From positions 18,646-82,645 of the forward strand of contig QHBT01000018.1 in assembly GCA_003244185.1 (NCBI GenBank): 64,000 bases of DNA, written 5' to 3'. Below, piece after piece: positions 44,190-53,259 of the stretch. The position numbers and the translations under genes were made by a program. Within the stretch, counting starts at the first letter, position 1; each line of letters begins with the position of its first letter. The stretch is from Candidatus Dormiibacter spiritus. Its GTDB lineage: Bacteria > Chloroflexota > Dormibacteria > Dormibacterales > Dormibacteraceae. The notes under the pieces are model-generated. The model was not told the origin of the DNA. It was given only the letters and a program-made list of their open reading frames with translations, and did no database searches.

Positions 44190-45650
44190 TCAGTAGCGCC
44201 CAAACCGGCCCCGTGCCGGTGGGTCAGGCGCCGGAACGTCGCGACCAATGAGTGTCGCGAAAGTCTGGAGGTCGGGCGGCACTTCGGCCAGCGGCGTGAG
44301 TTGCTCTGCCGCGAGCACGAGTACGTCGTGGCGCTGGCAATCCGCAAGCTCGGACGCTACGAGAGAGCTGGCAGGCTGGGTCGTGATGATCACCGGCCTC
44401 AACGTCCACTCGGGTTCCAGCGCAGGTGCCACATGCGGCAGCATCCCGAGCCAAGTTCGAAGCTTGGCGGCCAAATCGTTGCCGGTCGTCGCGCTGATGA
44501 CGTAAGCCCGATGCAACCGGTCGTCGAAGGCGATCAGATCGACGCCGGCCGACTGCAGCAGGTGACCGGCGAACAGGACTGAGTAGCCGAGGGCGCCGAA
44601 CGCATTAGCGAGCGCCAACTCGAAGGCGTCCGGTGGCCGGTCACCCTTACCCATGCCCGGCATCCGCACGGCAACCTCCTGGCTCAAGTCTTGGCGGCCG
44701 AAGCGATACCAGTCGGCTACAAAGCGCTCTCGCAGCAGCTCCGGCGAGCGCGCGCGTCCGAGATCGACGGACAGTTCCCACCCAAAATCAGCGACCATTC
44801 CTCGCTTGCTCAGCCAGACTTTCAGCAGGCCGCCGGGAGGAGTATTGAGATCGGCTCTCGCTAGGTCCCAACCATTGGCGTCTCGGCCTGCAGCCACGGG
44901 CACATGAACGTCCAGCGAAGAGTCGTATAGGCCCGTTCCCACGCGAACCTCAAAGTCTCCAGGCACCAGCGGCGGGCGATGGTGGACCTCGATTCGTGCC
45001 TGCTGCCCGTCGGGATCGTAATGGGCGTCCATCGCGACCGCCAAAGGCATGTGGATCAGCAGGTACGGGGAGTCCATCCCCCACGGCGTCGCCAGGTAAT
45101 CGCGAGAGAAAACGGCCGCCTGCCCACGCGAATTCGGATTGACGTCAAACAGCCGATCCTGAAGCCAGGTGCGCGTCTCCTGCTCGAGGGTAGCGCCACC
45201 CCCGCTCAGCCGGGCCTCGCGGTACTTGCTTGGAAAGGCCGGGAGATCCTCGACTAGAGGAAAGTGATCCCCCGAGACGGGCACATCCTGCTGCCACCAG
45301 AAATTGGTGATCCCCTCGGGAGGTGGAACTGCCCAGTAGTCGATCTGACCGGACGCCCCTTGCTTCCACCTCTCAACAAGGGCGAGGAACTCGTGGTGGG
45401 TGATGGTCCCCTCGATCACGAATGGAGCCTGAAGGCGTGTACGACTACGCGTTGCTTGTGGAGTCGGGGAAGCCTGAAAGTGGACTGCGAGCGTCTGGAG
45501 CTTCGGCGGCACGTCAGCTCCGTCCGTAACAGCGAGAATCCTGAAGGCGAAGGCCGGCCACATGCCCGCATGAGCTTCGATCCACGCGCTGACCTTGCCT
45601 AGCCCCGTTACCCAGTCGATGTTCGTTTCGATCGGTTGCTCCTCGCTCAC
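44190..45650 (-). CDS. restriction-endonuclease-like protein of unknown function
   Basis: A 486-residue protein. I start it at GTG 45650 (VSEEQPIETNIDWV), which leaves a 67-base divergent promoter region; the longer frame overlaps it. The C-terminal third (about 365-420) resembles a PD-(D/E)XK fold: DAFELALANAFGALGYSVLFAG, GVDLIAFDDRLHRAYVISATTGN. The usual second acidic residue (E of EXK/ECT) is replaced by Ser, so catalysis is doubtful. The N-terminal two thirds is novel to me. It heads a minus-strand block of small and tail-anchored proteins next to a type III R-M locus. Confidence 0.7.
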   Translation of the reverse strand: MSEEQPIETNIDWVTGLGKVSAWIEAHAGMWPAFAFRILAVTDGADVPPKLQTLAVHFQASPTPQATRSRTRLQAPFVIEGTITHHEFLALVERWKQGASGQIDYWAVPPPEGITNFWWQQDVPVSGDHFPLVEDLPAFPSKYREARLSGGGATLEQETRTWLQDRLFDVNPNSRGQAAVFSRDYLATPWGMDSPYLLIHMPLAVAMDAHYDPDGQQARIEVHHRPPLVPGDFEVRVGTGLYDSSLDVHVPVAAGRDANGWDLARADLNTPPGGLLKVWLSKRGMVADFGWELSVDLGRARSPELLRERFVADWYRFGRQDLSQEVAVRMPGMGKGDRPPDAFELALANAFGALGYSVLFAGHLLQSAGVDLIAFDDRLHRAYVISATTGNDLAAKLRTWLGMLPHVAPALEPEWTLRPVIITTQPASSLVASELADCQRHDVLVLAAEQLTPLAEVPPDLQTFATLIGRDVPAPDPPARGRFGRY

Positions 45651-45717
45651 AATACGATCGCCGGAGCAGCCCAAGTGGCGGAACACCTGTTCGCCGACCC
45701 CCCGAAAACCTAGTAAA

Positions 45718-46293
45718 ATGCTCCCGATGGATCGCGATCCGAAGACTCCAGAGTCGAAGGAACCGGCCGAGGTGTCGGCACTTCCCACGAGCGCTGCGTG
45801 GAAAGAGCCGGCGCACCCCTCGGCTCAGGTCGTCGTTCGCGAAAGCTTAGCCTCGATGGATCGCCTCCTCGACCAGTTGAATTCACTGGACGCCAAGGCT
45901 TCATACCTCGCGGCTGGCCTGTTCGTGATGATCGCAGGGTTCATCGCTGGCGTCGCGACCAAGCCACCGACCGATCCGCATCTCCAAGACGTGATGGTCG
46001 CGGCCTTCGCCTTCTACCTGGTCGCGCTCTTCTTCGTTGGCGATGCGTGGTGGCCGCGTCCCGTGGATGCTCCGCCGCACCCCAGGGGCCTCCGCGAGCA
46101 TCATTTCAACGATCGCGAGGAGAACGTCCTGCTTGAAATATCGAATCAAGTCGCGAGTAGCTTTGACGACACGAAGAAGGTCGCCGCGCGCAAATCACGC
46201 AGCATCAAAGTTGGCCTCATTGTGGTCGCCTTCGCCGCAACCGCCAGTTGCATCGTCGTAGCAACATCGCTTATACAGGGAGGGCCTCACTAA
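45718..46293 (+). CDS. three-helix membrane protein resembling Pycsar-type TM effectors
   Basis: A 191-residue protein. After a polar N-terminus, SLDAKASYLAAGLFVMIAGF starts a helical hairpin (about 63-84 and 93-113); a linker (about 115-165) and a last helix (IKVGLIVVAFAATASCIVV) follow. The D-x-KA-x-x-L start of the hairpin is the kind of pattern seen in DUF5706/SLATT-like defence effectors; this is a resemblance only. ATG 45718 follows CCTAGTAAA, which may be the -10 region; ATG 45727 is an alternative. It is divergent from the nuclease-like gene. Confidence 0.6.
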   Translation: MLPMDRDPKTPESKEPAEVSALPTSAAWKEPAHPSAQVVVRESLASMDRLLDQLNSLDAKASYLAAGLFVMIAGFIAGVATKPPTDPHLQDVMVAAFAFYLVALFFVGDAWWPRPVDAPPHPRGLREHHFNDREENVLLEISNQVASSFDDTKKVAARKSRSIKVGLIVVAFAATASCIVVATSLIQGGPH

Positions 46294-46574
46294 TGGCTGA
46301 CGATTCCGCTCTAACACCGGCAGCCCCGCCTCCACAGCAAGCGCCTGCACAACCCGTTGCTGTGGCCCAACCGTCGCAGTCGGTGCCTCCTCCGAATCCG
46401 CCCCTCGCCGCCGCAACGCACCTGGCGAACGTGCTGGAGCGTGGCGCAACCCCGACGCCAAGAACCGGCCAGCCCGGCAACACTCCGACCAACAAGCTCG
46501 CGAATCGAATTGATTTGGGCGACCCGCCTCGCGGTCGGACGCTGACGGTAGAAGGGACCCCTCCGAAGAAGTAA
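46293..46574 (+). CDS. small Pro-rich disordered protein
   Basis: A 93-residue, Pro/Ala/Gln-rich protein with no predicted fold, containing ATHLANVLERGATPTPRTG. Its ATG shares one base with the upstream stop (TAATG), so it is coupled to the membrane protein. It converges on the res gene, 25 bases away. Unknown function. Confidence 0.55.
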   Translation: MADDSALTPAAPPPQQAPAQPVAVAQPSQSVPPPNPPLAAATHLANVLERGATPTPRTGQPGNTPTNKLANRIDLGDPPRGRTLTVEGTPPKK

Positions 46575-46599
46575 TTCGCCGCCCGTGAGCGAGCGGGAG

Positions 46600-49062
46600 T
46601 CAGGTCCGGTTGAGCGCCTTCAGGGCAGGCCACGAGCCTTTCGCTGCTTCGACGTCGCTCTCCAAAACGAGAAGGTAGGCCCAGGCTACGCCGGTCTTGG
46701 GGTCGGCGTTGACGTGGTTGACCCACCGGAGCGCTGCCTCAGCCTTGCCGAGAACCGCTGGGGTCGACCCCTCCTTTTCCATCTTGATCTCGGTCATGTA
46801 ATGCGTCCAGGACCTGTCGACCACGATGAAGTCGGGGTTGTAGCTGGTCTTCATGCCGCTCCAGAGGATCGGGCAGTCGTTGCGCTCCAACCGGACCCAG
46901 AAAGCCACCTCGGCCGCCGCGTCGAAGATGTTCGCGGCCGTCAACTCTGTACCCGAATCGAACCACGCCTGCGGGTACATTCCGCGCTCCCATCCTTCGT
47001 ATCCAGCTTGACGCTCGAACTTGCCAAAGCGGTCGCCACTGGCCGTGGGGCGCTGCAGCCGAACATTGGCGAACTCAACCACGTCTACGACCTCGTCGTA
47101 GGTCGGTTTCGGAGCGAACTCCTTCTGAGCCCTTTGGATCAGGTCGATCACCCGGGCGGCCACGCGATCGAGGTTCGTCGACAGGACTGGTACCGCCTTC
47201 GCGCCTAAGCCGGCGATCAGGTCGTCGAGAATCGGAGCCAATCGCGCGCGCTCGGTGGCCCGGGCCGGCACCGCGTCGGACCCGAGCACGAGATCGGCGA
47301 GCTGGCGACGAGCCTCTTCGAGTGCGAGCAGCGGCGCCTGCGACGACACCTTGTCGACCGCGTCGCTCGTCACCATGTGGGTCGTCGTGAGTCCGTCCCG
47401 GCCGGTCACGGTCCTAGCGCTCACCTTCACGCGCCGCAGCTCACCATTAGCGTCCGCCGCGAGCCGCTCGCCCAACCTCTTGAAGGGGTCTCGGTCCGTG
47501 ATGTCCGAGAGCGTGAACTTGCTCTGGACGCCCAGCATCACTAGCTTCGGTACCCGGAGCCTGACGTCGTCCCGGGGGATCATCTGTGCGGAGAGCTGAA
47601 CTACCTCTGCCTCGACATGCTCTGTGCGAGCCTCCACACTCGTGACGGTGGCAACCGCCGAGTCAGGTTCTGGCCCCACCGGCGGCTCGCTGCCATCCTC
47701 GCCGGCGACGGGCGAGATCGCCTCGCTTCGCTCGATGACCGCGACCTCTCGGCCATCGGCTCGGCGCGTGGTCGCCATCCAGACTCGATAGTCGATGAAG
47801 GCCTCGTTGATCACGTTCGCCTTCTTCAGCAGCTCCTGGTACCGCTCGTGGGCGAGCACCTCAAGCGTGTCGAGCATCTCAATGCCGGTGTAGGCGCCGA
47901 AGGGCAACCGCAGCCCGCGCCCGAGGGTTTGCTCGGTGAGGATCTCGGAGATTGACGGCCGCAGGGAGGCAATGACGTATACGGACTTGACGTCCCAGCC
48001 TTCCTTCAGCATTCCGACCGACACAATGATCCTGACCTTGCTCGCAGGCGTCTCGACCTGGTCGAGTGAATCGAGTGCTTCCTCGGGCGAGCTTGAGTTG
48101 ATGTTGAGGATCGTCTCGGCGTAGGCGCCACCGGCGAAACCCGGATCGGTCAGGAGTTCCTCAACCCGGTCGGCGTCCTCGATCTTGGGCGCGACCACCA
48201 GCATCATCGGCCGGACCGCCTTCGCTCCGCTGACCCGGCAATACGCCTCGACTGCCTTGGCCTTGGCCTCCAGCAGACGGACGCCGTCCCGGAGCTTCGT
48301 CACGTGATCGGACAGGTCGTCCTTGCGACCGACAAGCACGGGCGTCTTGACGAGCTGATCCGCAATCGCACGAGCGAGCGGATACCGATAGATGATGTGT
48401 TCCGTCGGGGTCTTCTTGTCGGGCGTCGCCGTGAGGCCGACGAGAACCTTAGGCACGAGTTCGCGGATCGCGGATGAGAACGCCTTCCCGTAGTAGCAGT
48501 GGTGCTCGTCCGCGAAGACGATCAGATCCTCCTGCTCTTGAAGGTGATCGTAAAAGGCCTTGCCCAGGCCCTCCTGGAACTTGTGCGTCCGGCGTCCAGT
48601 CTCGGAAGTCTCGGGCTTGAGGAGCGCCTGCACCGTGAAGACGAAGAGCTTGACCTCGGATTCGTCCTCCATCACCGCCCGCATCACCGGAGTGGCGAAG
48701 TTCTCCGAGGTGATGACCTCGGGCTGCGCATCCATGCCGCCGACCAGGCTCTTGGGATGCCCTGGCGTGAAGTTGTCGACCGTCTTCCGCAGGATCGTCT
48801 TGCCCGGAGTGATGACCGCGAAGTTGCGGACACCCTGCCCGGCGAAGTATTCGATCGCGGCCGCCATTACGTACGTCTTCCCGACCGCGGTGGCGAGGTC
48901 GACCACACACTCAAAGGGCGGCTCGTCCCCGTCCACGTCGTAGTGCTGGGCGACCGCCTTCGCGATCGAGTCCAGCGCCTCGCGGTTCGGGGCGCGGAGG
49001 TCGAGCCGGGCGGCGATCGCCGAGATTGCGTCGGCGTCGATGAGCGGAGTCGCGATGCTCAA
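46600..49062 (-). CDS. res: type III restriction enzyme Res subunit (helicase-nuclease)
   Basis: An 820-residue SF2 helicase with C-terminal nuclease. Walker A is a variant, ATAVGKT (57-63); the DEAD-box is DEHH (185-188); motif III is GLTATPD; motif VI is EQTLGRGLRLP. The nuclease site is in NPDFIVV then YMTEIKMEKE, the PD...ExK arrangement of type III Res. It starts at TTG 49062, whose TTGA overlaps the mod stop. Because mod is interrupted upstream, Res now lacks its modification partner and may be silent or poorly expressed. Confidence 0.92.
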   Translation of the reverse strand: MSIATPLIDADAISAIAARLDLRAPNREALDSIAKAVAQHYDVDGDEPPFECVVDLATAVGKTYVMAAAIEYFAGQGVRNFAVITPGKTILRKTVDNFTPGHPKSLVGGMDAQPEVITSENFATPVMRAVMEDESEVKLFVFTVQALLKPETSETGRRTHKFQEGLGKAFYDHLQEQEDLIVFADEHHCYYGKAFSSAIRELVPKVLVGLTATPDKKTPTEHIIYRYPLARAIADQLVKTPVLVGRKDDLSDHVTKLRDGVRLLEAKAKAVEAYCRVSGAKAVRPMMLVVAPKIEDADRVEELLTDPGFAGGAYAETILNINSSSPEEALDSLDQVETPASKVRIIVSVGMLKEGWDVKSVYVIASLRPSISEILTEQTLGRGLRLPFGAYTGIEMLDTLEVLAHERYQELLKKANVINEAFIDYRVWMATTRRADGREVAVIERSEAISPVAGEDGSEPPVGPEPDSAVATVTSVEARTEHVEAEVVQLSAQMIPRDDVRLRVPKLVMLGVQSKFTLSDITDRDPFKRLGERLAADANGELRRVKVSARTVTGRDGLTTTHMVTSDAVDKVSSQAPLLALEEARRQLADLVLGSDAVPARATERARLAPILDDLIAGLGAKAVPVLSTNLDRVAARVIDLIQRAQKEFAPKPTYDEVVDVVEFANVRLQRPTASGDRFGKFERQAGYEGWERGMYPQAWFDSGTELTAANIFDAAAEVAFWVRLERNDCPILWSGMKTSYNPDFIVVDRSWTHYMTEIKMEKEGSTPAVLGKAEAALRWVNHVNADPKTGVAWAYLLVLESDVEAAKGSWPALKALNRT

Positions 49063-49424
49063 GCTGGCGCTCTCTCCGCGGCAACGGCCTCGGAACCGTC
49101 CGATTCCACCATCACAGGCGGCAGGGCTTCGCGGGACCGGAGCAGCGGGCGGTTCGTGCGGCGGTAGTCGGCGAGGATCGACGCCGGGATGCGACGGACG
49201 CGCGAACCGGGATTCAGCGCCTTCAGCGTCGCGTCGGCACCTTCCGCGACCGCCGTCCCGCAGATGACGGCCCGCTCCGTTTCCTCCAGGCGGGACGCGA
49301 TCAAGTCCACAACCTCGACCGTGATCAGGCCGTCCACCACGGCCAGCAGCGATCGCCCCTTGACGCCACAGAAAGGCGGGTCGTAACGGAACTCGTACCC
49401 GAGCTGGGCGGCCGTAGCCTCGGC
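49059..49424 (-). pseudogene. mod: type III methyltransferase mod, 3' part
   Basis: 122 codons including the stop, continuing the mod gene beyond the IS110 insertion: AEATAAQLGYEFRYDPPFCG, VKGRSLLAVVDGLITVEVVD, ERAVICGTAVAEGADATL and VRRIPASILADYRRTNRPL. These are typical of the C-terminal region of Mod proteins. The frame is restored exactly if the element is removed. Confidence 0.8.
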
Positions 49425-49621
49425 GTGAGTGTCAGGCTATGTAGCGTCCGGCGGGTTGGCTCATAGCCTCGTTGCCCGTCGCGTTGGCGTGGCTTGCACC
49501 CGAATCGCCGCCTGCCGGACGAATAAGGGCCGGCCGGCGTGACTTTATAGGAGCGTGGCATCGCCCCCACTCAGGCGTGTCCACCGACCGGACCCCAATC
49601 CCCCACAAAGGAGACAGGTTC
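49425..49621 (+). ncRNA. candidate IS110 bridge-RNA region
   Basis: Non-coding 5' end of the IS110 element, 197 bases between the insertion boundary and the transposase ATG. IS110-group elements are known to encode a bridge RNA in this position. I cannot fold it here; the call follows from family and position. Confidence 0.3.
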
Positions 49622-50665
49622 ATGGTGACACTTGGGAGCGACAGCCACAAGCGCACGCACACGTTGGTGGCGGTGGACGGCAATGGGCGCGGGATGGGCC
49701 AGCGGACGGTACAGGCGACCAGTCCAGGCCACCTGGAGGCTTTGCGCTGGGCGAGCCAGTGGCCACAGCGGCAGTGGGCGCTAGAGGACTGCCGACATCT
49801 ATCGCGGCGCTTGGAAGCAGAGCTGCTGGCGGCCGGGGAGCTGGTGGTGCGGGTCTCGCCAAAGCTGATGGCAGGTGCACGCCAGGGGGGCCGGGAGGCA
49901 GGCAAGTCGGACCCCATCGATGCCTTGGCGGTGGCCCGGGCGGCACTGCGTGAACCCGGCCTGCCGGTGGCGCAGTTGGAAGGGCGAAGCCGCGAGGTGA
50001 GGCTGCTCTTGGACCACCGAGAGGACCTGGTGGGGGAGCGGACGCGAATGCAGAACCGGCTGCGCTGGCACCTACACGAGCTGGAGCCGGGCTACGAGGT
50101 CCCGGCCGGGGCCTTGGACCGCCGTGCGGTTCTGGAGTCGGTGGTGGAGCGGTTGGAGCAGCACCAGGGCGTGGTCGCTGAGATCGCGGCGGAGCTGGTC
50201 ACTGACATCCAGCTGCTCACCACCCGGGTGAACCAACTCGAGCGGCGCATCTGTCAACTCGTGGCTGAGCTGGCGCCCAGCCTGCTCGAACTGGAGGGTT
50301 GCGCCGGGCTGACCGGGGCCAAGATCCTGGGGGAGACGGCCGACGTCACGCGCTTCCGCTCCCGAGCAGCCTATGCGATGAACAACGGCACCGCACCCAT
50401 CCCGGTCTGGTCGGGCAACCAACAGCGCTTCCGCCTCAATCGTGGCGGCAACCGCCAGCTCAACGCAGCGATGCATCGGATCGCGGTCACCCAGATTCGT
50501 TTGAAAGGCCGTGGCCGAGCCTACTTGGAGGGGCGCATGGCCGCCCAGGCCACCAAGACCGAAGCTCTCAGATCACTCCGCCGGCGGATCTCGGACGAGG
50601 TCTACCGTCGGCTTTGGCAAGATCACATGAGCCGCTCCGCCCGTCCGGCGGCAGTAGCGGCTTGA
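49622..50665 (+). CDS. IS110-family transposase (DEDD recombinase)
   Basis: A 347-residue, apparently intact transposase. The RuvC-like DEDD domain has GSDSHKRTHTL (first Asp), ALEDCRHLSRRLE (Glu) and KSDPIDALAVARA (two Asp). The C-terminal Transposase_20 domain has LEGCAGLTGAKILGETADV and FRLNRGGNRQLNAAMHRIAV with the expected Ser/Gly region. ATG 49622 is preceded by AAAGGAGA; the longer frame is not needed. Confidence 0.95.
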   Translation: MVTLGSDSHKRTHTLVAVDGNGRGMGQRTVQATSPGHLEALRWASQWPQRQWALEDCRHLSRRLEAELLAAGELVVRVSPKLMAGARQGGREAGKSDPIDALAVARAALREPGLPVAQLEGRSREVRLLLDHREDLVGERTRMQNRLRWHLHELEPGYEVPAGALDRRAVLESVVERLEQHQGVVAEIAAELVTDIQLLTTRVNQLERRICQLVAELAPSLLELEGCAGLTGAKILGETADVTRFRSRAAYAMNNGTAPIPVWSGNQQRFRLNRGGNRQLNAAMHRIAVTQIRLKGRGRAYLEGRMAAQATKTEALRSLRRRISDEVYRRLWQDHMSRSARPAAVAA

Positions 50666-50676
50666 CATAGGAGATT

Positions 50677-52026
50677 CAGATGGCCGTTCACCGCCCAGTC
50701 GGCGAGGACTACGTACGCGCCCGACTCGACGAACATGGACGGCGCCACGTCGAGGATGCGGAAGCCACCGCCACCATGCCAGCCGATTGCTTGGGTGACG
50801 CCGCCGGGGTCCGCGCCCGCGACCACCTTGTCCAATCTTGGGACCGCGAAGGTGGAGAGCGTCTCAGCGCTCCGCTCGACGCCCATCCAGCGGCGGCCCA
50901 TCTTGTGCGCGACGGCGGCCGTTGTGCCCGACCCGAGGAAACAGTCGAGCACGATGTCGCCTGGATTCGACCCAATATGAATTATCCGCTGCAGCAGTCG
51001 CTCCGGCTTGGGCGTTGCGAAGGGCGGCCGGCCAGGGAAGAGAGCCGTGATCTGCTTCATCGCCTCGTCCGAGTGACCGCATTCCTCGTGCGGCCACCAG
51101 GTGTTCGGCACCACCAAGGGCGACTCCGCCAAGTACTGCTTGAACGCAGGAGCCCCGTCGCCCGCCTTTCCAAAGTGGGCCAATCCGGCGTCGACGATTG
51201 CCAGCCACTGCTCCTCGGTTCGCGACCAATGGCGGCCAGGTGGTGGGCGACGCACCGTTCCCGCCGGAGTCTTGATCGGGTACTCGAGATTGGCTCGGAC
51301 ACCGGGAGCGTCCCAGGGAATCGCGCGCCACGGCCCGCGGGGATCGCCATCCGGATTGCGGTACTGCTTCGCCTGGTCGGGGCTGCGTTCCAAGCGGTTG
51401 CGAGCGCGGTTCCAAACGGGCGGGTGCGGCGAGTACACGAGGAGGTAGTTGTGAGATACGGACAACCCGGCGTCGTTCGAGCGGGAATAGCGGTTCTGCC
51501 AGACGACGGTGGCAACGAATGCATCACGCCCGAACACCTCGTCCATAGCGACGCGTAGATAGCCCTGTTCACTGTCGTCGCAATGGACCCAGACCGAGCC
51601 GTCTTCCCGCAACAAGCGTTTGATCTGGAGTAGCCGGTCGCGCATCATCGTCAGCCAGACCGAGTGCTCCAGGGCATCGTCGTAGTGCTCGAACGCCTGC
51701 TGTGTGTTGAACGGCGGGTCGAGGTAAGCGAGCTTAATCTTGCCGAGGTACTCGCGCTGGAATTCGGGGATCCGGGAAAGGCTCGTCAGCGCGTTGAGTG
51801 CATCGCCGCGAATCAGGAGGTTGTCGGCCGCCCGGCGCGATGCCGGACCGACGACGCCGACCTCGCCGGCATCGTGCAGCAGGCGGACCTCCGCGACCCG
51901 GTAGTCCGACGGCGGCAACCAGCGGTAGCTGCCATCCTCACCCCAGAGCAGCGCCTGATCCTTATTGGTCCAGGTCAGCTCCAGCCGCCCATGATGCACA
52001 GAGGGCCGGCGGGACCGATCTTCCAT
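50677..52026 (-). pseudogene. mod: type III methyltransferase mod, 5' part
   Basis: 450 codons of an N6-adenine methyltransferase from ATG 52026. The catalytic motif is DPPF (103-106) in AYLDPPFNT; the AdoMet motif is LDCFLGSGTTAAVAHKMGRR (360-379), in the beta-class order. The first 70 residues (HHGRLELTWTNKDQALLWGE) are the usual Mod leader. It runs into the IS110 end after VNGHL and would terminate within the element, at 50623. Methylation may be lost or altered. Confidence 0.88.
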
Positions 52027-52590
52027 TTGGGAAAGGTTAGCGGCGCGGCCCTTCGGTCGGAGCATCTGACGACCCGAGGCCTGAGTTGGACCGGGGGCTC
52101 CTTTGGCAGTCGCCGCCGGATGTGGAGCCTGCCCGGAGCATCGCGACAAACGCCGGGCGCTACGAGAGGCGGCGAACCTGGCCTCTTCGAGCGGATCCAG
52201 GACGGCCTTGACGGGCGCGGCGCCCGACGGCCCAAGCGGTCGCCGGCTCAAGTTCGCCTCCTCGGGGCTGGTGCGGTGCGGCCACCGGGACTGGTCAATG
52301 ACCGGCGAGGTCCACAAGGGCCGCTATGCCTACTACCGCAACTCTGCTAGCCCGAGGGTCGCGTCCCCGAGCTCGCGCGCCGTGACCGGCCCTGGCTTGC
52401 CCACGAATGTGGGCTTATCTCGCTACCGCCAAAGGCGGTCCGCCGTGCCCCGTTGGGGGATCATGTGGGCATGATTGGGGTCGTCGTTCTGAATTTCGGG
52501 GATGTCGTCTGATCCTGGATCGAGCGTCGTTTCAGCGTCGTCAGCAACCGCATGACCATCCAGACGACTTGGCAGGGCAAGGTCGACGGT
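52027..52590. other. decayed DNA upstream of mod, with a recombinase fragment
   Basis: 564 bases without an intact gene. The mod promoter should be at the left end. On the plus strand, about 52230-52350, a zinc-ribbon piece of a serine recombinase is visible (LKFASSGLVRCGH, MTGEVHKGRYAYYRNS), with missing Cys residues and no flanking domains. It is related to, but not the same as, the fragment at 38757-38995. Confidence 0.55.
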
Positions 52591-53259
52591 TCAGACGAGG
52601 TGGCCGTCCACCAGCCACAGGCATCGGTCAGCCATCTCGACCAGGGCGGGATCGTGGCTTGCAATCAGCACGGCAATCCCGACGTGCGACGCGGAGCGGA
52701 TCAGGGTCATCACTCCCTGGGCGGTCCCAGAGTCCAGCTGGGCGGTGGGCTCGTCCGCTAGCAGGAGGCGGGGCTGCTTTGCCAGGGCCCTGGCCAGAGC
52801 CACCCGCTGCTGCTCCCCACCGGACAGCTCGTGGGCACGGTGCGCGGACCGAGCCTCCAAACCCACCTCCTCCAACGCCGCCATCGCGATTCGCGTGGCC
52901 GGCGCCGCCGCCGTACCGCGAATCCGGAGCGGTAGAGCCACATTCTCAACCGCGGTCAGCAGCGGGTGCAGGCCCGCGGTCTGGAATACCCACGACACTG
53001 TCTCGAGCCGGAAGCGCTCCAACTCCCCGTCGCCCAGGCGCCCCACATCCAGTTCAGCTACGGAAATTGTTCCCTCGTCGGGACGATCCAGACCACCGAT
53101 CAGGCTGAGCAACGTCGTCTTTCCCGAGCCAGACCGACCGCTAACCACGACCAGCTCTGTCTGCCTCATCACCAGGTCGACGCCACGCAGGACCGGGCGC
53201 CACCGCCCACCTGAGCGGAACTGCTTCGACACTCCCTGCATGACGACTGCGTCAGCCAC
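52591..53259 (-). CDS. ABC transporter ATP-binding protein (MacB/LolD type), second ATPase
   Basis: A 222-residue ATPase: SGRSGSGKTTLLSLIGGLD (Walker A), VFQTAGLHPLLTAVENV (Q-loop), LSGGEQQRVALARAL (signature), LLADEPTAQLDSG (Walker B), IASHDPALV (switch). It is the last gene of the Cys-rich peptide operon; its GTG overlaps the previous ATPase gene by eight bases. It presumably pairs with the first ATPase to power the single large FtsX-type permease as a heterodimer. Confidence 0.94.
   Translation of the reverse strand: MADAVVMQGVSKQFRSGGRWRPVLRGVDLVMRQTELVVVSGRSGSGKTTLLSLIGGLDRPDEGTISVAELDVGRLGDGELERFRLETVSWVFQTAGLHPLLTAVENVALPLRIRGTAAAPATRIAMAALEEVGLEARSAHRAHELSGGEQQRVALARALAKQPRLLLADEPTAQLDSGTAQGVMTLIRSASHVGIAVLIASHDPALVEMADRCLWLVDGHLV

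Larger units (their letters stand above)
49425..50676 (+). mobile_element. IS110-family insertion sequence inside mod
   Basis: About 1252 bases, bounded by the two halves of the mod gene, which rejoin in frame at Leu450/Ala451. No terminal inverted repeats and no target duplication are visible, as usual for IS110. It carries one full-length transposase on the plus strand. Boundaries are inferred from the interrupted protein and may be off by a few bases. Confidence 0.8.

Noticed and set aside
50680..51558. 292-codon plus-strand frame over mod
   Set aside because: Antisense to a methyltransferase with DPPF and FxGxG motifs.
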